A stretch of 64,000 bases of DNA, from contig DATLXK010000014.1 in NCBI GenBank assembly GCA_035575925.1, positions 124,001 through 188,000 of the forward strand, in the 5' to 3' direction. Of this stretch, positions 26,625 through 36,114 are shown in pieces; the stretch's first letter is position 1; every line of letters starts with the position of its first letter. The DNA comes from DASWTL01 sp035575925. Its GTDB lineage: Bacteria; Bacteroidota; Bacteroidia; Sphingobacteriales; Sphingobacteriaceae. A program made the translations under genes and the position numbers. Below the pieces are notes generated by a model, which saw only the letters and a list, made by a program, of their open reading frames with translations, had not been told where the DNA came from and searched no databases.

Positions 26625-27113
26625 ATGAAATTAATCTACAACTTCCTTATTCTTTTTATTACCGCATTACTGCTTTCCAATTCATCCTGTAAAAAGGATA
26701 AGTACCTGAAAGATTATGATTATATCATATTTGGTTCTTCCTATGGCATGTGTGCAGGGCCGAATTGTAATACAACCTATTTATTAAATGATAAAGGTGC
26801 ATTCAGATCTGAAACCTACCTGCGCGATAATGATATTACCTTACACCATGTAAAATTAAGCGAGTCTAAATTTAAGCAGTTAAAAGAACTAAGCACAAAA
26901 ATACCTCAACAGCTTTACACCTCTGCTAAGCCTGAGGAAACCTTTGGATGCCCTGACTGTGCTGATCAGGGGACATTATATCTGGAAATTAAAGAAAAAA
27001 ATAAATCTGCAAAAAAATTCCGTATCGATACTAATGAGGGTAGTTTACCCGAACATATTAAATCCATCGCTGTAGATATAAAAGCAAGTATAGAAATTGC
27101 CAAAATCTTGTAA
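26625..27113 (+). CDS. Hypothetical lipoprotein
   Basis: A 162-residue predicted lipoprotein. The signal KLIYNFLILFITALLLSNSS leads to Cys22, followed by KKDK, a pattern common in exported Bacteroidota lipoproteins. The mature part contains the cysteine-rich pieces MCAGPNC and FGCPDCADQG, which could pair or bind metal. I recognise no family. It is the third gene of the sigma-factor operon, so it may be part of the sensing machinery. Confidence 0.7.
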   Translation: MKLIYNFLILFITALLLSNSSCKKDKYLKDYDYIIFGSSYGMCAGPNCNTTYLLNDKGAFRSETYLRDNDITLHHVKLSESKFKQLKELSTKIPQQLYTSAKPEETFGCPDCADQGTLYLEIKEKNKSAKKFRIDTNEGSLPEHIKSIAVDIKASIEIAKIL

Positions 27114-27155
27114 CCCTGAATAAATGGCCAAACTTATGATCGGGAAAAAAACTGA

Positions 27156-28376
27156 TCATTTAAAAGAAATGGCCTTGAGTGGAGATATCCGGGTTACAAG
27201 CATGGAAGGAATTAACAAAACCAGCAGGCAAATAATAAGGGTACCGGCATTTAGCAATAATATATCATAAGCATCAGGCTGTACAGGTACAAATGCTACA
27301 TAGTATGAGGCTTGATCCAACTTAAAAAAGTGAGTGTATTTTTGAAAAAGGGCTAACCCAATGCCCAATATATTTCCTAATAGCATCCCCAGCCCTATTA
27401 AATACCCAGCGTTATATAAAAATATTTTGCGAATGTTCCAATTTGTGCTGCCAAGCGCTTTTAAAACACCAATCATATTTGTACGCTCGAGGATCATGAT
27501 TAATAAAGCTGATATCATATTGATTACAGCCACAACTAACATTAATACAAGGATCACCTCTGTATTAACATCAAGTAAAGAAAGCCATTGAAAAATCAGA
27601 GGGTAAACTTCAGTTATGGAGTATGATTTCAGGTTTGAATCAATGCTGTCGTAAACCTTTTCAGAAATGGACTCTAGTCTATCAAAATCGCTTACACGTA
27701 ATTCATATCCTCCAACATCAGAAGAGCCCCAATTATTTAGTCTTCTGATTAAGGATATATCACCTATTATATACGTTTTATCTACTTCTTCTACACCTAG
27801 CTCATAAACACCAACAATACTAAACTTCCTTTTACGTAAGGGCTCCTGAACAAAATACATAAGGAAATCATCGCCAACTTTAACCTTTAATCTATCCGCC
27901 GTATATTTCGAAATAATGATTTGCCCCACTGCTTTTACACTATCAGAAAAATCGATAACCCGTCCATCAACAAGGATATTTTTGAAATAATTCCAATTAT
28001 ATGTTTTATCGACGCCTTTTAATATTACTCCTTCAACCTCATCATTTGCGTTAATTATACCAGGTTTAGTTGCAAATGGCTGGGTATAAGTAATTTCTTT
28101 GTGCTTTTTAATTTTTGCCAGTGTACCGGGTTGTATGGTAAAAGGAGTATGGTCAAATGAAGAATTCAGATCATATTTTAAAATCTGAATATCTCCTGAA
28201 AAGCCTCGCACTTTTTCACGGATCTCAGATTTAAACCCCTTTACAATAGCTATTGAAAGTATCATTACTGATAGGCCCAGCATAATCCCCAATACAGCTA
28301 TCCGCACAATTAGACGTGAGAATGTACGCTTTGAATTAAAAGTGATCCGCTTAGCGATAAAAAGAGATAAATTCAA
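27156..28376 (-). CDS. FtsX/LolC-E-family ABC transporter permease
   Basis: Inner-membrane permease of 406 residues with the LolC/LolE/MacB layout: TM1 (about 22-45), a large periplasmic domain, then three C-terminal TM helices with INMISALLIMILERTNMIGVL and KALGSTNWNIRKIFLYNAG, the family coupling region. It probably moves lipoproteins or other envelope substrates; its ATPase is not in the window. The open frame begins at a TTG (28412), but a TTG at 28376 gives the family-like start NLSLFIAKRITF and leaves room for a promoter at 28402-28409. No ATG alternative exists near the N-terminus. Confidence 0.85.
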   Translation of the reverse strand: MNLSLFIAKRITFNSKRTFSRLIVRIAVLGIMLGLSVMILSIAIVKGFKSEIREKVRGFSGDIQILKYDLNSSFDHTPFTIQPGTLAKIKKHKEITYTQPFATKPGIINANDEVEGVILKGVDKTYNWNYFKNILVDGRVIDFSDSVKAVGQIIISKYTADRLKVKVGDDFLMYFVQEPLRKRKFSIVGVYELGVEEVDKTYIIGDISLIRRLNNWGSSDVGGYELRVSDFDRLESISEKVYDSIDSNLKSYSITEVYPLIFQWLSLLDVNTEVILVLMLVVAVINMISALLIMILERTNMIGVLKALGSTNWNIRKIFLYNAGYLIGLGMLLGNILGIGLALFQKYTHFFKLDQASYYVAFVPVQPDAYDILLLNAGTLIICLLVLLIPSMLVTRISPLKAISFK

Positions 28377-28401
28377 GCTTTGATTGATATTTTTTGAACA
28401 G

Positions 28402-28409
28402 CAAAGATG
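28402..28409 (-). promoter_or_regulatory. Near-consensus -7 element of the FtsX-type permease gene
   Basis: Minus-strand CATCTTTG has one mismatch to TAnnTTTG and lies 25 bases before the preferred TTG start at 28376. Its position inside the longer open frame argues against the start at 28412. Confidence 0.35.
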
Positions 28410-28437
28410 CAATTTTTCTTATAGAGGTATTAAATTA

Positions 28438-28445
28438 TAAATTTG
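28438..28445 (+). promoter_or_regulatory. -7 element of fmt
   Basis: TAAATTTG matches TAnnTTTG exactly, 27 bases before the fmt ATG at 28473. It lies close to the divergent permease promoter. Confidence 0.5.
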
Positions 28446-28472
28446 CAGCGACTCATTACCTAAAACTTACGT

Positions 28473-29390
28473 ATGCGCATTGTTTTCATGGGAACTCCGG
28501 AGTTCGCTGTAGCTTCACTTGATGCTTTACTTAAGGCAAATTGTAATATAATAGGTGTTGTTACCGCTCCTGATAAACCTGCCGGGCGAGGGCAGAAAGT
28601 GAATGAGGCCGCTGTTAAGAAATTCGCTTTAGAAAACAATCTTAAAATTTTACAACCCGAGAAGCTTAAAAACCCACAATTTGTGGAAGAACTTCGTGCT
28701 TTACAGGCCGACCTTCAGGTAGTAGTTGCATTCAGGATGCTTCCTGAAATAGTTTGGAATATGCCTAAAAATGGTACTATTAATCTACATGCATCATTAT
28801 TGCCTCAATATCGGGGAGCTGCACCAATTAACCGGGCAATTATGAATGGCGAAACGGAAAGTGGTGCCACTACGTTCTTTCTAAAACATGAAATTGATAC
28901 CGGCGACATTCTTTTTTCTGAGAAAGTACCCATAAATAACTCTGATACAGCGGGTGATCTTCATGACAAATTAATGAAAACTGGAGCCCTTTTACTGGTA
29001 AAAACCGTAAACGCGATAAAAGAAAATAAGTATACTGAAATACCGCAGGAGAATGCAACTGAAGGGCAACATCTAAAACATGCGCCTAAAATTTTCAAGG
29101 ATGATTGTGAAATAAATTTCAATCAGGAAGTACAAAAAGTTTACAACCATATTCGTGGTTTAAGCCCCCACCCCGCAGCTTTTACAAAATTTAAAGACAA
29201 AAATCTTAAAATATACCATGCAGATACAGAAGTTAAAGACCATGATATACTGCCTGGAAAATTTCTCACTGACGAAAAAACTTACATTAAATTTGCCTGC
29301 ACTAACGGATTTATTATAGCAACTGACATCCAGTTTGAAGGTAAAAAACGGATGAAAACGGATGAGTTTTTACGCGGGTTCAGGTTCTGA
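28473..29390 (+). CDS. fmt: Methionyl-tRNA formyltransferase
   Basis: Formylates initiator Met-tRNA with 10-formyl-THF. The 305-residue protein starts MRIVFMGTPEFAV and has TAPDKPAGRGQ, the active-site region INLHASLLPQYRGAAPINRA with the catalytic Asn and His, and HEIDTGDI with the catalytic Asp. The C-terminal OB-like domain is present (NHIRGLSPHPAAFT). No peptide deformylase gene lies alongside. It is convergent with the aminotransferase gene, with 13 bp between them. Confidence 0.97.
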   Translation: MRIVFMGTPEFAVASLDALLKANCNIIGVVTAPDKPAGRGQKVNEAAVKKFALENNLKILQPEKLKNPQFVEELRALQADLQVVVAFRMLPEIVWNMPKNGTINLHASLLPQYRGAAPINRAIMNGETESGATTFFLKHEIDTGDILFSEKVPINNSDTAGDLHDKLMKTGALLLVKTVNAIKENKYTEIPQENATEGQHLKHAPKIFKDDCEINFNQEVQKVYNHIRGLSPHPAAFTKFKDKNLKIYHADTEVKDHDILPGKFLTDEKTYIKFACTNGFIIATDIQFEGKKRMKTDEFLRGFRF

Positions 29391-29403
29391 TAAGTACCTA
29401 AAC

Positions 29404-30246
29404 TCAATATGATAAGCTGTTCAATTTTTCAATCAAAATCTTAGAAACCTTATTGAAATACCGTTTCCTGTTGTATCCCATAACCCAGCGTATGCCAAAG
29501 GACGCATTGGTTAGAAATACTTCTTCAGCTTCATTTAATATATCCGGACTTATTTGTGCTTCTATTAATGGAAGATCATTTTCCTTTATTATCCGCATTA
29601 CAACCTGTCGCATTACACCGCCAATACACCCTTCACTTAAGGCCGGTGTGTAAATTTGCTTATTATAAACTACAAATACATTGCTTGTTAATGCTTCGCA
29701 TAAAAAACCTGACTGATTTAAAATAATTACCTCATCAAGCTTATGCTGATTTTTAAACACGCCGGCCAAAACAAATAAAATAGAATTGCAGGTCTTCAGA
29801 TTAGACAGATTGTTAACAGGTTTTGTATGATCATTAAATACATCAATAATTAAACCGCGTCCCTCGCCATAGTTCGAGTGATTAGCTTTAGTCACTTGCA
29901 GAACGTACCCAATTTTATTAGTAGCAGGGTTATACAACCCATCACCATCACGGTAAATAATTAACCTTACCCGTGCATCTTTACCTAATTTGTTTTTTTT
30001 TACCAGTTCAGTTGTTTTTTCTTTCAGGAAGTAACTGTCTATTTCAGAATAACCTTCCAATTTAAGAATTTTCATGCCTTTCCGGAGTCTGTCCAGATGC
30101 AGCTCAGAAAACTTTAACTCACCATTCATATATTTCATGGACTCAAAGAGCCCGTCACCATACCTGAAACCACGGTTTGATATCGTAATTACGGGCTGAT
30201 CGTATTGAACAATGGAGCCATTAAAGTTTATATAATCTAAGCCCAT
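29404..30246 (-). CDS. Class IV PLP-dependent aminotransferase (PabC/BCAT/DAAT family)
   Basis: A 280-residue fold-type IV PLP enzyme. Markers are NRGFRYGDGLFESMKY near 24-39, the candidate PLP Lys in NLSNLKTCNSILFVLAG, and EALTSNVFVVYNKQIYTPAL with EGCIGGVMRQ, the cofactor phosphate-binding region. It could be 4-amino-4-deoxychorismate lyase (PabC), which would fit the folC in this window, or a branched-chain or D-amino-acid aminotransferase. Sequence reading alone does not decide. It lies 25 bp after the RluD-like gene on the same strand. Confidence 0.88.
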   Translation of the reverse strand: MGLDYINFNGSIVQYDQPVITISNRGFRYGDGLFESMKYMNGELKFSELHLDRLRKGMKILKLEGYSEIDSYFLKEKTTELVKKNKLGKDARVRLIIYRDGDGLYNPATNKIGYVLQVTKANHSNYGEGRGLIIDVFNDHTKPVNNLSNLKTCNSILFVLAGVFKNQHKLDEVIILNQSGFLCEALTSNVFVVYNKQIYTPALSEGCIGGVMRQVVMRIIKENDLPLIEAQISPDILNEAEEVFLTNASFGIRWVMGYNRKRYFNKVSKILIEKLNSLSY

Positions 30247-30271
30247 AAAAATCTATATCTCTAGGTATTAA

Positions 30272-31306
30272 TCACAAATCCTGATTTATAACATAATTAT
30301 CCCACTTTTTTATAACTTCCTGAAAATCTTCCGGCAATGTGGTTTCAAAATTCATCATTTTCTTGGTAGATGGATGAATGAAGCCTAAAGACATTGCATG
30401 CAAAGCCTGGCGCGGCATAATTTCAAAGCAATTAGCTATAAATTGACGGTATTTGCTAAAAACTGTACCTTTTATAATTTTATCTCCGCCATAAGTGTCA
30501 TCATTAAACAATGGATGCCCTATATGTTTCATATGCGCCCGAATCTGATGCGTACGCCCGGTTTCTAACTGGCACTCAATCAAGGTAACATAGCTGTATC
30601 TCTTCAATACTTTATAATGAGTTACCGCCCATTTCCCTTTGGTTTCATCATCATATATTGCCATTATTTTACGATCCTTCAAGCTCCGGCCGATATAACC
30701 TGTTACCGTTCCATCTTCTTCAATATCTCCCCATATTAAAGCAACATATTTACGCGTAATGCTGTGATCAAAAAACTGTTTTGCCAAATAGGTCATAGCA
30801 AATTCGTTCTTACTAATTACTAATAGTCCCGAGGTATTTTTATCAATTCGGTGCACTAAACCGGGTCTCCCTTCATTTCCCGGAAGCTGAGGGAGTTGCT
30901 GAAAATGAAAGGCCAGTGCGTTTACTAAAGTCCCGGAATAATTATTAAAGCCCGGATGAACAACCATTCCTGATTGTTTATTAACCAATATCACATCATC
31001 ATCTTCATAAAATATATTTAAAGGAATATTCTCGGGATACACTTCGGTATCACGCGGAGGATGCGGCAATACCACGGAAATAACATCGAACGGCTTAACT
31101 TTGTAGCTTGTTTTAACTATTTTTTCATTAACCAAAACACTTCCGGAATCGATAGCATTCTGAATACGATTTCGTGAAGTATTCTCAATACGAAGCATTA
31201 AAAATTTGTCAATCCTAAATAAGGACTGCCCCTTATCTACAATTATCCGCAAATGCTCATACAGATCCTGCTCTTCCTGATCTAACAATTCAATGTCATC
31301 TGCCAT
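30272..31306 (-). CDS. RluA/RluD-family pseudouridine synthase
   Basis: A 344-residue rRNA pseudouridine synthase with an N-terminal S4 RNA-binding domain (FRIDKFLMLRIENTSRNRIQ, about 36-95) and a catalytic domain with HRIDKNTSGLLVISKN carrying the catalytic Asp. Other markers are ALIWGDIEEDGTVTG and ETGRTHQIRAHMKHIGHPL. The RluD type acts on helix 69 of 23S rRNA; the exact target is inferred. An exact -7 element (TACTTTTG) lies directly upstream. Confidence 0.93.
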   Translation of the reverse strand: MADDIELLDQEEQDLYEHLRIIVDKGQSLFRIDKFLMLRIENTSRNRIQNAIDSGSVLVNEKIVKTSYKVKPFDVISVVLPHPPRDTEVYPENIPLNIFYEDDDVILVNKQSGMVVHPGFNNYSGTLVNALAFHFQQLPQLPGNEGRPGLVHRIDKNTSGLLVISKNEFAMTYLAKQFFDHSITRKYVALIWGDIEEDGTVTGYIGRSLKDRKIMAIYDDETKGKWAVTHYKVLKRYSYVTLIECQLETGRTHQIRAHMKHIGHPLFNDDTYGGDKIIKGTVFSKYRQFIANCFEIMPRQALHAMSLGFIHPSTKKMMNFETTLPEDFQEVIKKWDNYVINQDL

Positions 31307-31314
31307 ATATACAC

Positions 31315-31322
31315 CAAAAGTA
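31315..31322 (-). promoter_or_regulatory. -7 element of the rluD-like gene
   Basis: Minus-strand TACTTTTG matches TAnnTTTG exactly, eight bases before the ATG at 31306, which implies a nearly leaderless message. Confidence 0.5.
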
Positions 31323-31349
31323 ATGGTTAATGATGAAAAATGTTAAACA

Positions 31350-31368
31350 AACACCTTTGAAAGGTGTT
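31350..31368. promoter_or_regulatory. 19-bp palindrome in the divergent intergenic region
   Basis: AACACCTTTGAAAGGTGTT is a perfect dyad of 9-bp arms around one base. It lies upstream of the rluD -7 element, near where its -33 region would be, and upstream of the DUF6588-like gene. It could be an operator or a small hairpin; no T-run follows it on either strand. Confidence 0.45.
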
Positions 31369-31466
31369 ATCTATCACACACACTTTGAAGCTATGAAGAA
31401 TTTTGGGCGGAACGTTATCATTGTATTAAATTTTTTTCCTTTTCTAATAAAAAAAATTTACTTTAA

Positions 31467-31485
31467 GTCTTAAATTATTTAAGAC
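31467..31485. promoter_or_regulatory. 19-bp palindrome just before a start codon
   Basis: GTCTTAAATTATTTAAGAC is a perfect dyad of 9-bp arms around one base. It ends three bases before the ATG at 31489. Its place suggests an operator or a leader hairpin that hides the start region. Confidence 0.5.
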
Positions 31486-31488
31486 ATC

Positions 31489-32574
31489 ATGATGAAAAAA
31501 TTTTACCTGCTAAAAGCCATTATTGCTTTTGGCTTGTTATCTTATGACACATCAGTATTTGCACAGGGAGATGTATCTGCATTAATTAAATCAGGCCCTG
31601 CCGATGCAACAAAGCTAGCGCAAGCATATTTAAACCCACTATTTAAAGGGTTTGGGATAGGTCTTAATTCTGGATGGAATAATTCGGGCAGAGCAAAAAA
31701 TATGGGTCGGTTTGAAGTACGGTTTGGTATTACCGGAGCTTTAATTCCTGAAAGCGATAAAAACTTCGACGTTACCAAACTGGGTTTATCAAATAATATC
31801 CGGCCGGTAAATTCTTCACAAATTATTGCACCTACTGTTGGCGGATCGGAGAGCACGGGTCCTCAACTGGCTATTTATGATAATAACAATGAACTGGAGC
31901 ACTTTACTTTACCCGGCGGGGCCAGCTTACCTTTTATTCCTGCACCACAAATACAGGGTAGTGTTGGATTACCAAAAGGCATTGAAGTTACTTTACGTGC
32001 GATGCCTAAGGTGAACCTGGGTGATGACCGGGGAACTATCGGAATGATTGGAGGAGGAGTTAAAATTGAGCTGTTGCCATTATTAATAAATAAAACAGCC
32101 GACAGACTGATACCTATTGATGTAGCTGTTGCATTAGGTTATACAAAGTTTAATTATACATTGCCTTTAAGTGTAGCCCCGCCAGGCAACTCTGTTCCAA
32201 AAGATAACCAGCAGAGCACAGATTTTTCCAATCAAAGAGTAGAAGCCTCATTTTCAGGGGTAAATGTTGAAACAATAATTTCAAAAAAATTGCTCTTTTT
32301 TACCCCATTTATAAGCTTGGGATATAATACTTCTAAAACAGAAGCTATGTTGGAAGGAAATTATCCAATAATTACAGGGGCTTCATTTCCACTTGGGACA
32401 AGAACATATACTACATTCTCCAATCCTGTTGATATAAATAAAAAAGACATAAACGGATTACGTACTAATTTAGGTTTCCAATTAAATCTGGCAGTATTCA
32501 GATTATATGCTTCGTACTCACTTGCAGAGTATAATGCTTTTAATGCAGGTTTGGGCTTTGGAATAGGTAAATAG
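31489..32574 (+). CDS. Secreted outer-membrane barrel-like protein, DUF6588-like
   Basis: A 361-residue exported protein. The signal peptide is about residues 1-25 (AIIAFGLLSYDTSVFAQG). The mature start DATKLAQAYLNPLFKGFGIG followed by NSGWNNSGRAKNMGRFEVRF matches my memory of DUF6588 proteins, which look like outer-membrane barrels of unknown function. The end is aromatic/hydrophobic (FNAGLGFGIGK). Two ATGs in tandem (31489, 31492) are possible starts. It is preceded by two 19-bp palindromes and stands as a single gene or with the AI-2E gene 65 bp on. Confidence 0.75.
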   Translation: MMKKFYLLKAIIAFGLLSYDTSVFAQGDVSALIKSGPADATKLAQAYLNPLFKGFGIGLNSGWNNSGRAKNMGRFEVRFGITGALIPESDKNFDVTKLGLSNNIRPVNSSQIIAPTVGGSESTGPQLAIYDNNNELEHFTLPGGASLPFIPAPQIQGSVGLPKGIEVTLRAMPKVNLGDDRGTIGMIGGGVKIELLPLLINKTADRLIPIDVAVALGYTKFNYTLPLSVAPPGNSVPKDNQQSTDFSNQRVEASFSGVNVETIISKKLLFFTPFISLGYNTSKTEAMLEGNYPIITGASFPLGTRTYTTFSNPVDINKKDINGLRTNLGFQLNLAVFRLYASYSLAEYNAFNAGLGFGIGK

Positions 32575-32639
32575 TATCCCCAACAATATAAGGCCTTTTG
32601 TGATGCATTTCGATTGTAATTTCTGTGTATAAATAACCT

Positions 32640-33725
32640 ATGGATAAATTTACTTTGCCTAAGAGCATAAATTATTTACTATTCTTCATTCTTCTTACAG
32701 TCATTCTTTATTATTCCAGAGAATTCCTTATTCCGATAGCCTTTGGAAGCTTGCTGGCCATGCTTTTTTTGCCTTTGTCCAATCGTTTTGAAAGATTAGG
32801 TGCGAACCGCGGTGTGGCTACCGTGTTGTGCATTATTATTTTCCTTCTTGTAATTGCCGGTCTTATTATGCTGTTATCATGGCAGCTTTCAGATATAGCA
32901 CAGGATATAACCCAAATGCAGCAACGCGCTTCTTCATTTATAGAGCAGGCGCGTAAATACATTTCAGAGACTTTTCAAATAGCACCCGAAAAACAAAAGG
33001 CGCTTATTCAGAAACAACAATCTTCAGGTGATGCCGGCAAGCTTGCGGGCAGTATCTTAACCGGGGCTTTAAGTATGCTGGTTAATTTTATACTGGTACT
33101 TGTGTATGTGTTTTTATTCATGTATTTCAGACGACATTTAAAAAACTCCCTGCTTAAAATGGTTCCGGACGGAGAAAGAAAAAACACTGAAGTGATTGTG
33201 CATGATGCAAGTAAAGTTGCACAGAAATATTTATCTGGTCTGGCCACCATGATCGTTATTTTATGGATAATGTATGGAATAGGATTTACTCTTATTGGTG
33301 TTAAAAGCGCCATTTTCTTTGCCATACTGTGTGGGTTGCTTGAAATAATACCTTTCGTAGGTAATATTACCGGCACAGCACTTACTATGCTGATGGTACT
33401 ATCACAAGGGGGAAATACACAAATGATTTTAGGGGTATTTATAATATATTTTATCATCCAATTTATTCAAAGTTATATTCTTGAACCGCTGGTAGTTGGT
33501 GCAGAAGTTAACATAAACCCCATTTTTACAATTCTGGTACTCGTTGGAGGAGAATTAATATGGGGAATTCCGGGTTTGATACTGGCAATTCCTATTTTAG
33601 GTATTGTTAAGATAATTTGTGACCCTATTGAGCCTCTAAAGCCCTATGGGTTTCTAATGGGGCAGGAAAAGAAAAAAAAGGATGACAGTCCATGGGTTAA
33701 AAAGCTAAAAAAGGTGTTCACATAA
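32640..33725 (+). CDS. AI-2E family transporter (UPF0118/PerM-like)
   Basis: A 361-residue inner-membrane protein with about seven to eight TM helices. The layout is two N-terminal helices, a soluble coiled segment (SDIAQDITQMQQRASSFIEQ), and a C-terminal core with GLLEIIPFVGNITGTAL and QSYILEPLVVGAEVNINPIF, both signature regions of the family. Family members have been described as autoinducer-2 exporters or Na+(Li+)/H+ antiporters, so the name should not be read as proof of function. Confidence 0.9.
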   Translation: MDKFTLPKSINYLLFFILLTVILYYSREFLIPIAFGSLLAMLFLPLSNRFERLGANRGVATVLCIIIFLLVIAGLIMLLSWQLSDIAQDITQMQQRASSFIEQARKYISETFQIAPEKQKALIQKQQSSGDAGKLAGSILTGALSMLVNFILVLVYVFLFMYFRRHLKNSLLKMVPDGERKNTEVIVHDASKVAQKYLSGLATMIVILWIMYGIGFTLIGVKSAIFFAILCGLLEIIPFVGNITGTALTMLMVLSQGGNTQMILGVFIIYFIIQFIQSYILEPLVVGAEVNINPIFTILVLVGGELIWGIPGLILAIPILGIVKIICDPIEPLKPYGFLMGQEKKKKDDSPWVKKLKKVFT

Positions 33726-33885
33726 ACCAAACGTGGTAAATTCAGGATCCATATGACTATTCTGTATCAGATCACCGTGCTTACAGAAATTATGTTTTCA
33801 TTTCATTAAGTTAATAATGAACCTGTAACTTTTCTCATTAAAAAAAATCATACTATTACCTTAAATCTAATTTTAAAAAAGATCA

Positions 33886-34794
33886 ATGTTAAGCATTAGG
33901 AATATTGTAAAACAATATGCAAACCATCGTGCCCTGGATGATGTAAGTATGGAAATTGAGAAGGGTTCTATTTTTGGATTACTTGGACCAAATGGGGCTG
34001 GAAAAACTTCTTTAATACGTATAATCAATCAAATTACAGCTCCTGACAAAGGTGAGATTTGGTTGGATGGCGAGAAATTAAATCCTTCTCATATTTCTAA
34101 AATTGGGTATTTGCCAGAAGAGCGCGGCCTTTATAAAAAAATGGAGATAGGTGATCAGATGTTGTACCTGGCCCAATTAAAAGGACTATCAAAATCCGAA
34201 GCTACCAAAAGGATTAAATATTGGTTTGAGAAGATGGAGATGCAGACCTGGTGGAATAAGAAAGTGGAAGATCTTAGTAAAGGAATGCAGCAAAAGGTAC
34301 AATTTGTAGCTACTGTAGTTCATGACCCTGATCTGCTGATTCTGGATGAACCTTTTTCAGGCTTTGATCCTGTAAATGCGGAGATTATCAGGAATGAAAT
34401 TCTGGAATTAAATGCTAAGGGAGCTACCATTATTTTTTCGACACATAGAATGGAATCAGTTGAGCAACTTTGCCATAGTATCGCTCTATTAAACAAATCG
34501 CATAAAATTTTAGACGGACGGGTTCAGGATATTAAAAATGCGTATCGAAACAACACCTTTCGCATATCCTATCTCGGCAATGAACTGCCAGAAGAAAACC
34601 TTGAGATTTTTCAATTAATAACTCAGAAGAACAGTGTGGAGGGCATGGAAATCACCATTAAAATTAGTGAAGGAAAAACCACCAATGATGTACTTAACCT
34701 TCTTTTACCGAAATTTCAGGTTACAGAATTAAATGAAGTTGTGCCTAACATCAATGATATTTTTATACAGAACGTTACAAACAACCAGTTATGA
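33886..34794 (+). CDS. ABC transporter ATP-binding protein (Nat-type, DUF4162 C-terminus)
   Basis: A 302-residue ATPase. Walker A is GPNGAGKTS (37-45 region), the signature is LSKGMQQKVQ, and Walker B is LLILDEPFSGFDP, followed by the switch His in STHR. The C-terminal about 80 residues match the DUF4162 domain of NatA-like ATPases. Its stop overlaps the start of the permease gene by 4 bp (ATGA). Together they form a complete two-component exporter of unknown substrate, possibly Na+ or a drug. Confidence 0.94.
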   Translation: MLSIRNIVKQYANHRALDDVSMEIEKGSIFGLLGPNGAGKTSLIRIINQITAPDKGEIWLDGEKLNPSHISKIGYLPEERGLYKKMEIGDQMLYLAQLKGLSKSEATKRIKYWFEKMEMQTWWNKKVEDLSKGMQQKVQFVATVVHDPDLLILDEPFSGFDPVNAEIIRNEILELNAKGATIIFSTHRMESVEQLCHSIALLNKSHKILDGRVQDIKNAYRNNTFRISYLGNELPEENLEIFQLITQKNSVEGMEITIKISEGKTTNDVLNLLLPKFQVTELNEVVPNINDIFIQNVTNNQL

Positions 34795-36092
34795 ACAAAA
34801 TCTTACTTATTATAGAACGAGAATACTTTAGCAGGGTTAAAAAAAAATCGTTCTTGCTCCTGACATTTTTAGTACCGTTTATTCTGCTTGGTATGAATGC
34901 CCTGGTAGTGTACTTATCAATAAACGGAAATGATCAAAAAACCAAGGTAAGTGTAATTGATGAAAGCGGTATTTTCATTTCAAAATTTAAAGATAATAAG
35001 TCTATTGATTTTATAGAATCGGTTAGCTCCTTAAAAGAAGCCAAAAAAGTTTCCTCAAAAGAAGGTGGCGGATTTTTGCTGTATATACCGTCTAATATAC
35101 GAACAGGGGGGAAAGCAGAAATGCTCTCCCAAAAGAAACCCGGCATATCAGTATTGGGAACTATAGAAGATCAAATGAATGATATATTGCGCACCAAAAT
35201 GCTTGAAGATGCAGGCATTGACCTTATAACATTAAATGGAATTAAACCCGATATCTCTATAGTATCTAAAGAGATTACTGCCGAAGGAGAGAAAGACAGT
35301 AATGCGGGTGCCGCATACGCAGTTGGTTTCGCTTCAGCTATTCTTATTTACATGTCATTATTTATTTATGGTGCCCAAGTAATGAGAGGGGTTATTGAAG
35401 AGAAAACAAGCCGTATTGTAGAGGTAATTGTTTCCTCTGTAAAACCGTTTCAACTCATGTTAGGGAAAATTATAGGCATCGGGTTGGTAGGCCTTACTCA
35501 GTTTTTATTATGGATCATATTATCAACCACATTAATGAGTGTAGGTGGAAAAGCGCTTATGAAAGACCCAGTGATAGATAAAACCGAGTACGTAAAAGAA
35601 AAAAATTCAGATCAAATTCGCGGTGAAGGGTTAGGCGGACAGGTGCTGAACGCATTGGATACAATAAACTTTCCGTATATATTAACAACATTTCTCATCT
35701 ATTTTTTAGGAGGCTTTATGTTATATAGTGCGCTATTTGCAGCAGTAGGATCTGCGGTAGACTCAGAGACAGAAACCCAGCAATTTATGTTCCCCATAAC
35801 ACTGCCTCTGTTATTCACTTATATTATGTCATTTAGTTTTATTGTTAATAATCCTGATAGCAATTTAGCTTTCTGGCTGAGCATCATTCCATTCACTTCC
35901 CCCATCGCCATGATGGTCAGGATTCCGTTTGGCGTTCCCGATTGGCAATTATTTTTATCAATTGGCTTACTGATAGGCGGATTTATCTTTACTACCTGGG
36001 TGGCAGCAAGAATTTACCGGGTAGGAATCCTGATGTATGGTAAAAAAGCGAGCTATAAAGAACTAGCAAAATGGTTTATGTACAAAGAATAA
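34791..36092 (+). CDS. ABC-2-type permease, NatB-like
   Basis: A 433-residue permease: TM1 at about 20-40, a large extracytoplasmic segment (about 45-175), then five to six C-terminal TM helices. The stretch GVIEEKTSRIVEVIVSSVKP, followed by FQLMLGKIIGIGLVGLTQF, is the conserved ABC-2/NatB coupling region. It is translationally coupled to the ATPase gene and ends 22 bp before the preferred ppx start. Confidence 0.93.
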   Translation: MNKILLIIEREYFSRVKKKSFLLLTFLVPFILLGMNALVVYLSINGNDQKTKVSVIDESGIFISKFKDNKSIDFIESVSSLKEAKKVSSKEGGGFLLYIPSNIRTGGKAEMLSQKKPGISVLGTIEDQMNDILRTKMLEDAGIDLITLNGIKPDISIVSKEITAEGEKDSNAGAAYAVGFASAILIYMSLFIYGAQVMRGVIEEKTSRIVEVIVSSVKPFQLMLGKIIGIGLVGLTQFLLWIILSTTLMSVGGKALMKDPVIDKTEYVKEKNSDQIRGEGLGGQVLNALDTINFPYILTTFLIYFLGGFMLYSALFAAVGSAVDSETETQQFMFPITLPLLFTYIMSFSFIVNNPDSNLAFWLSIIPFTSPIAMMVRIPFGVPDWQLFLSIGLLIGGFIFTTWVAARIYRVGILMYGKKASYKELAKWFMYKE

Positions 36093-36114
36093 CTGGTAGC
36101 ACAGAACTTTGAGA

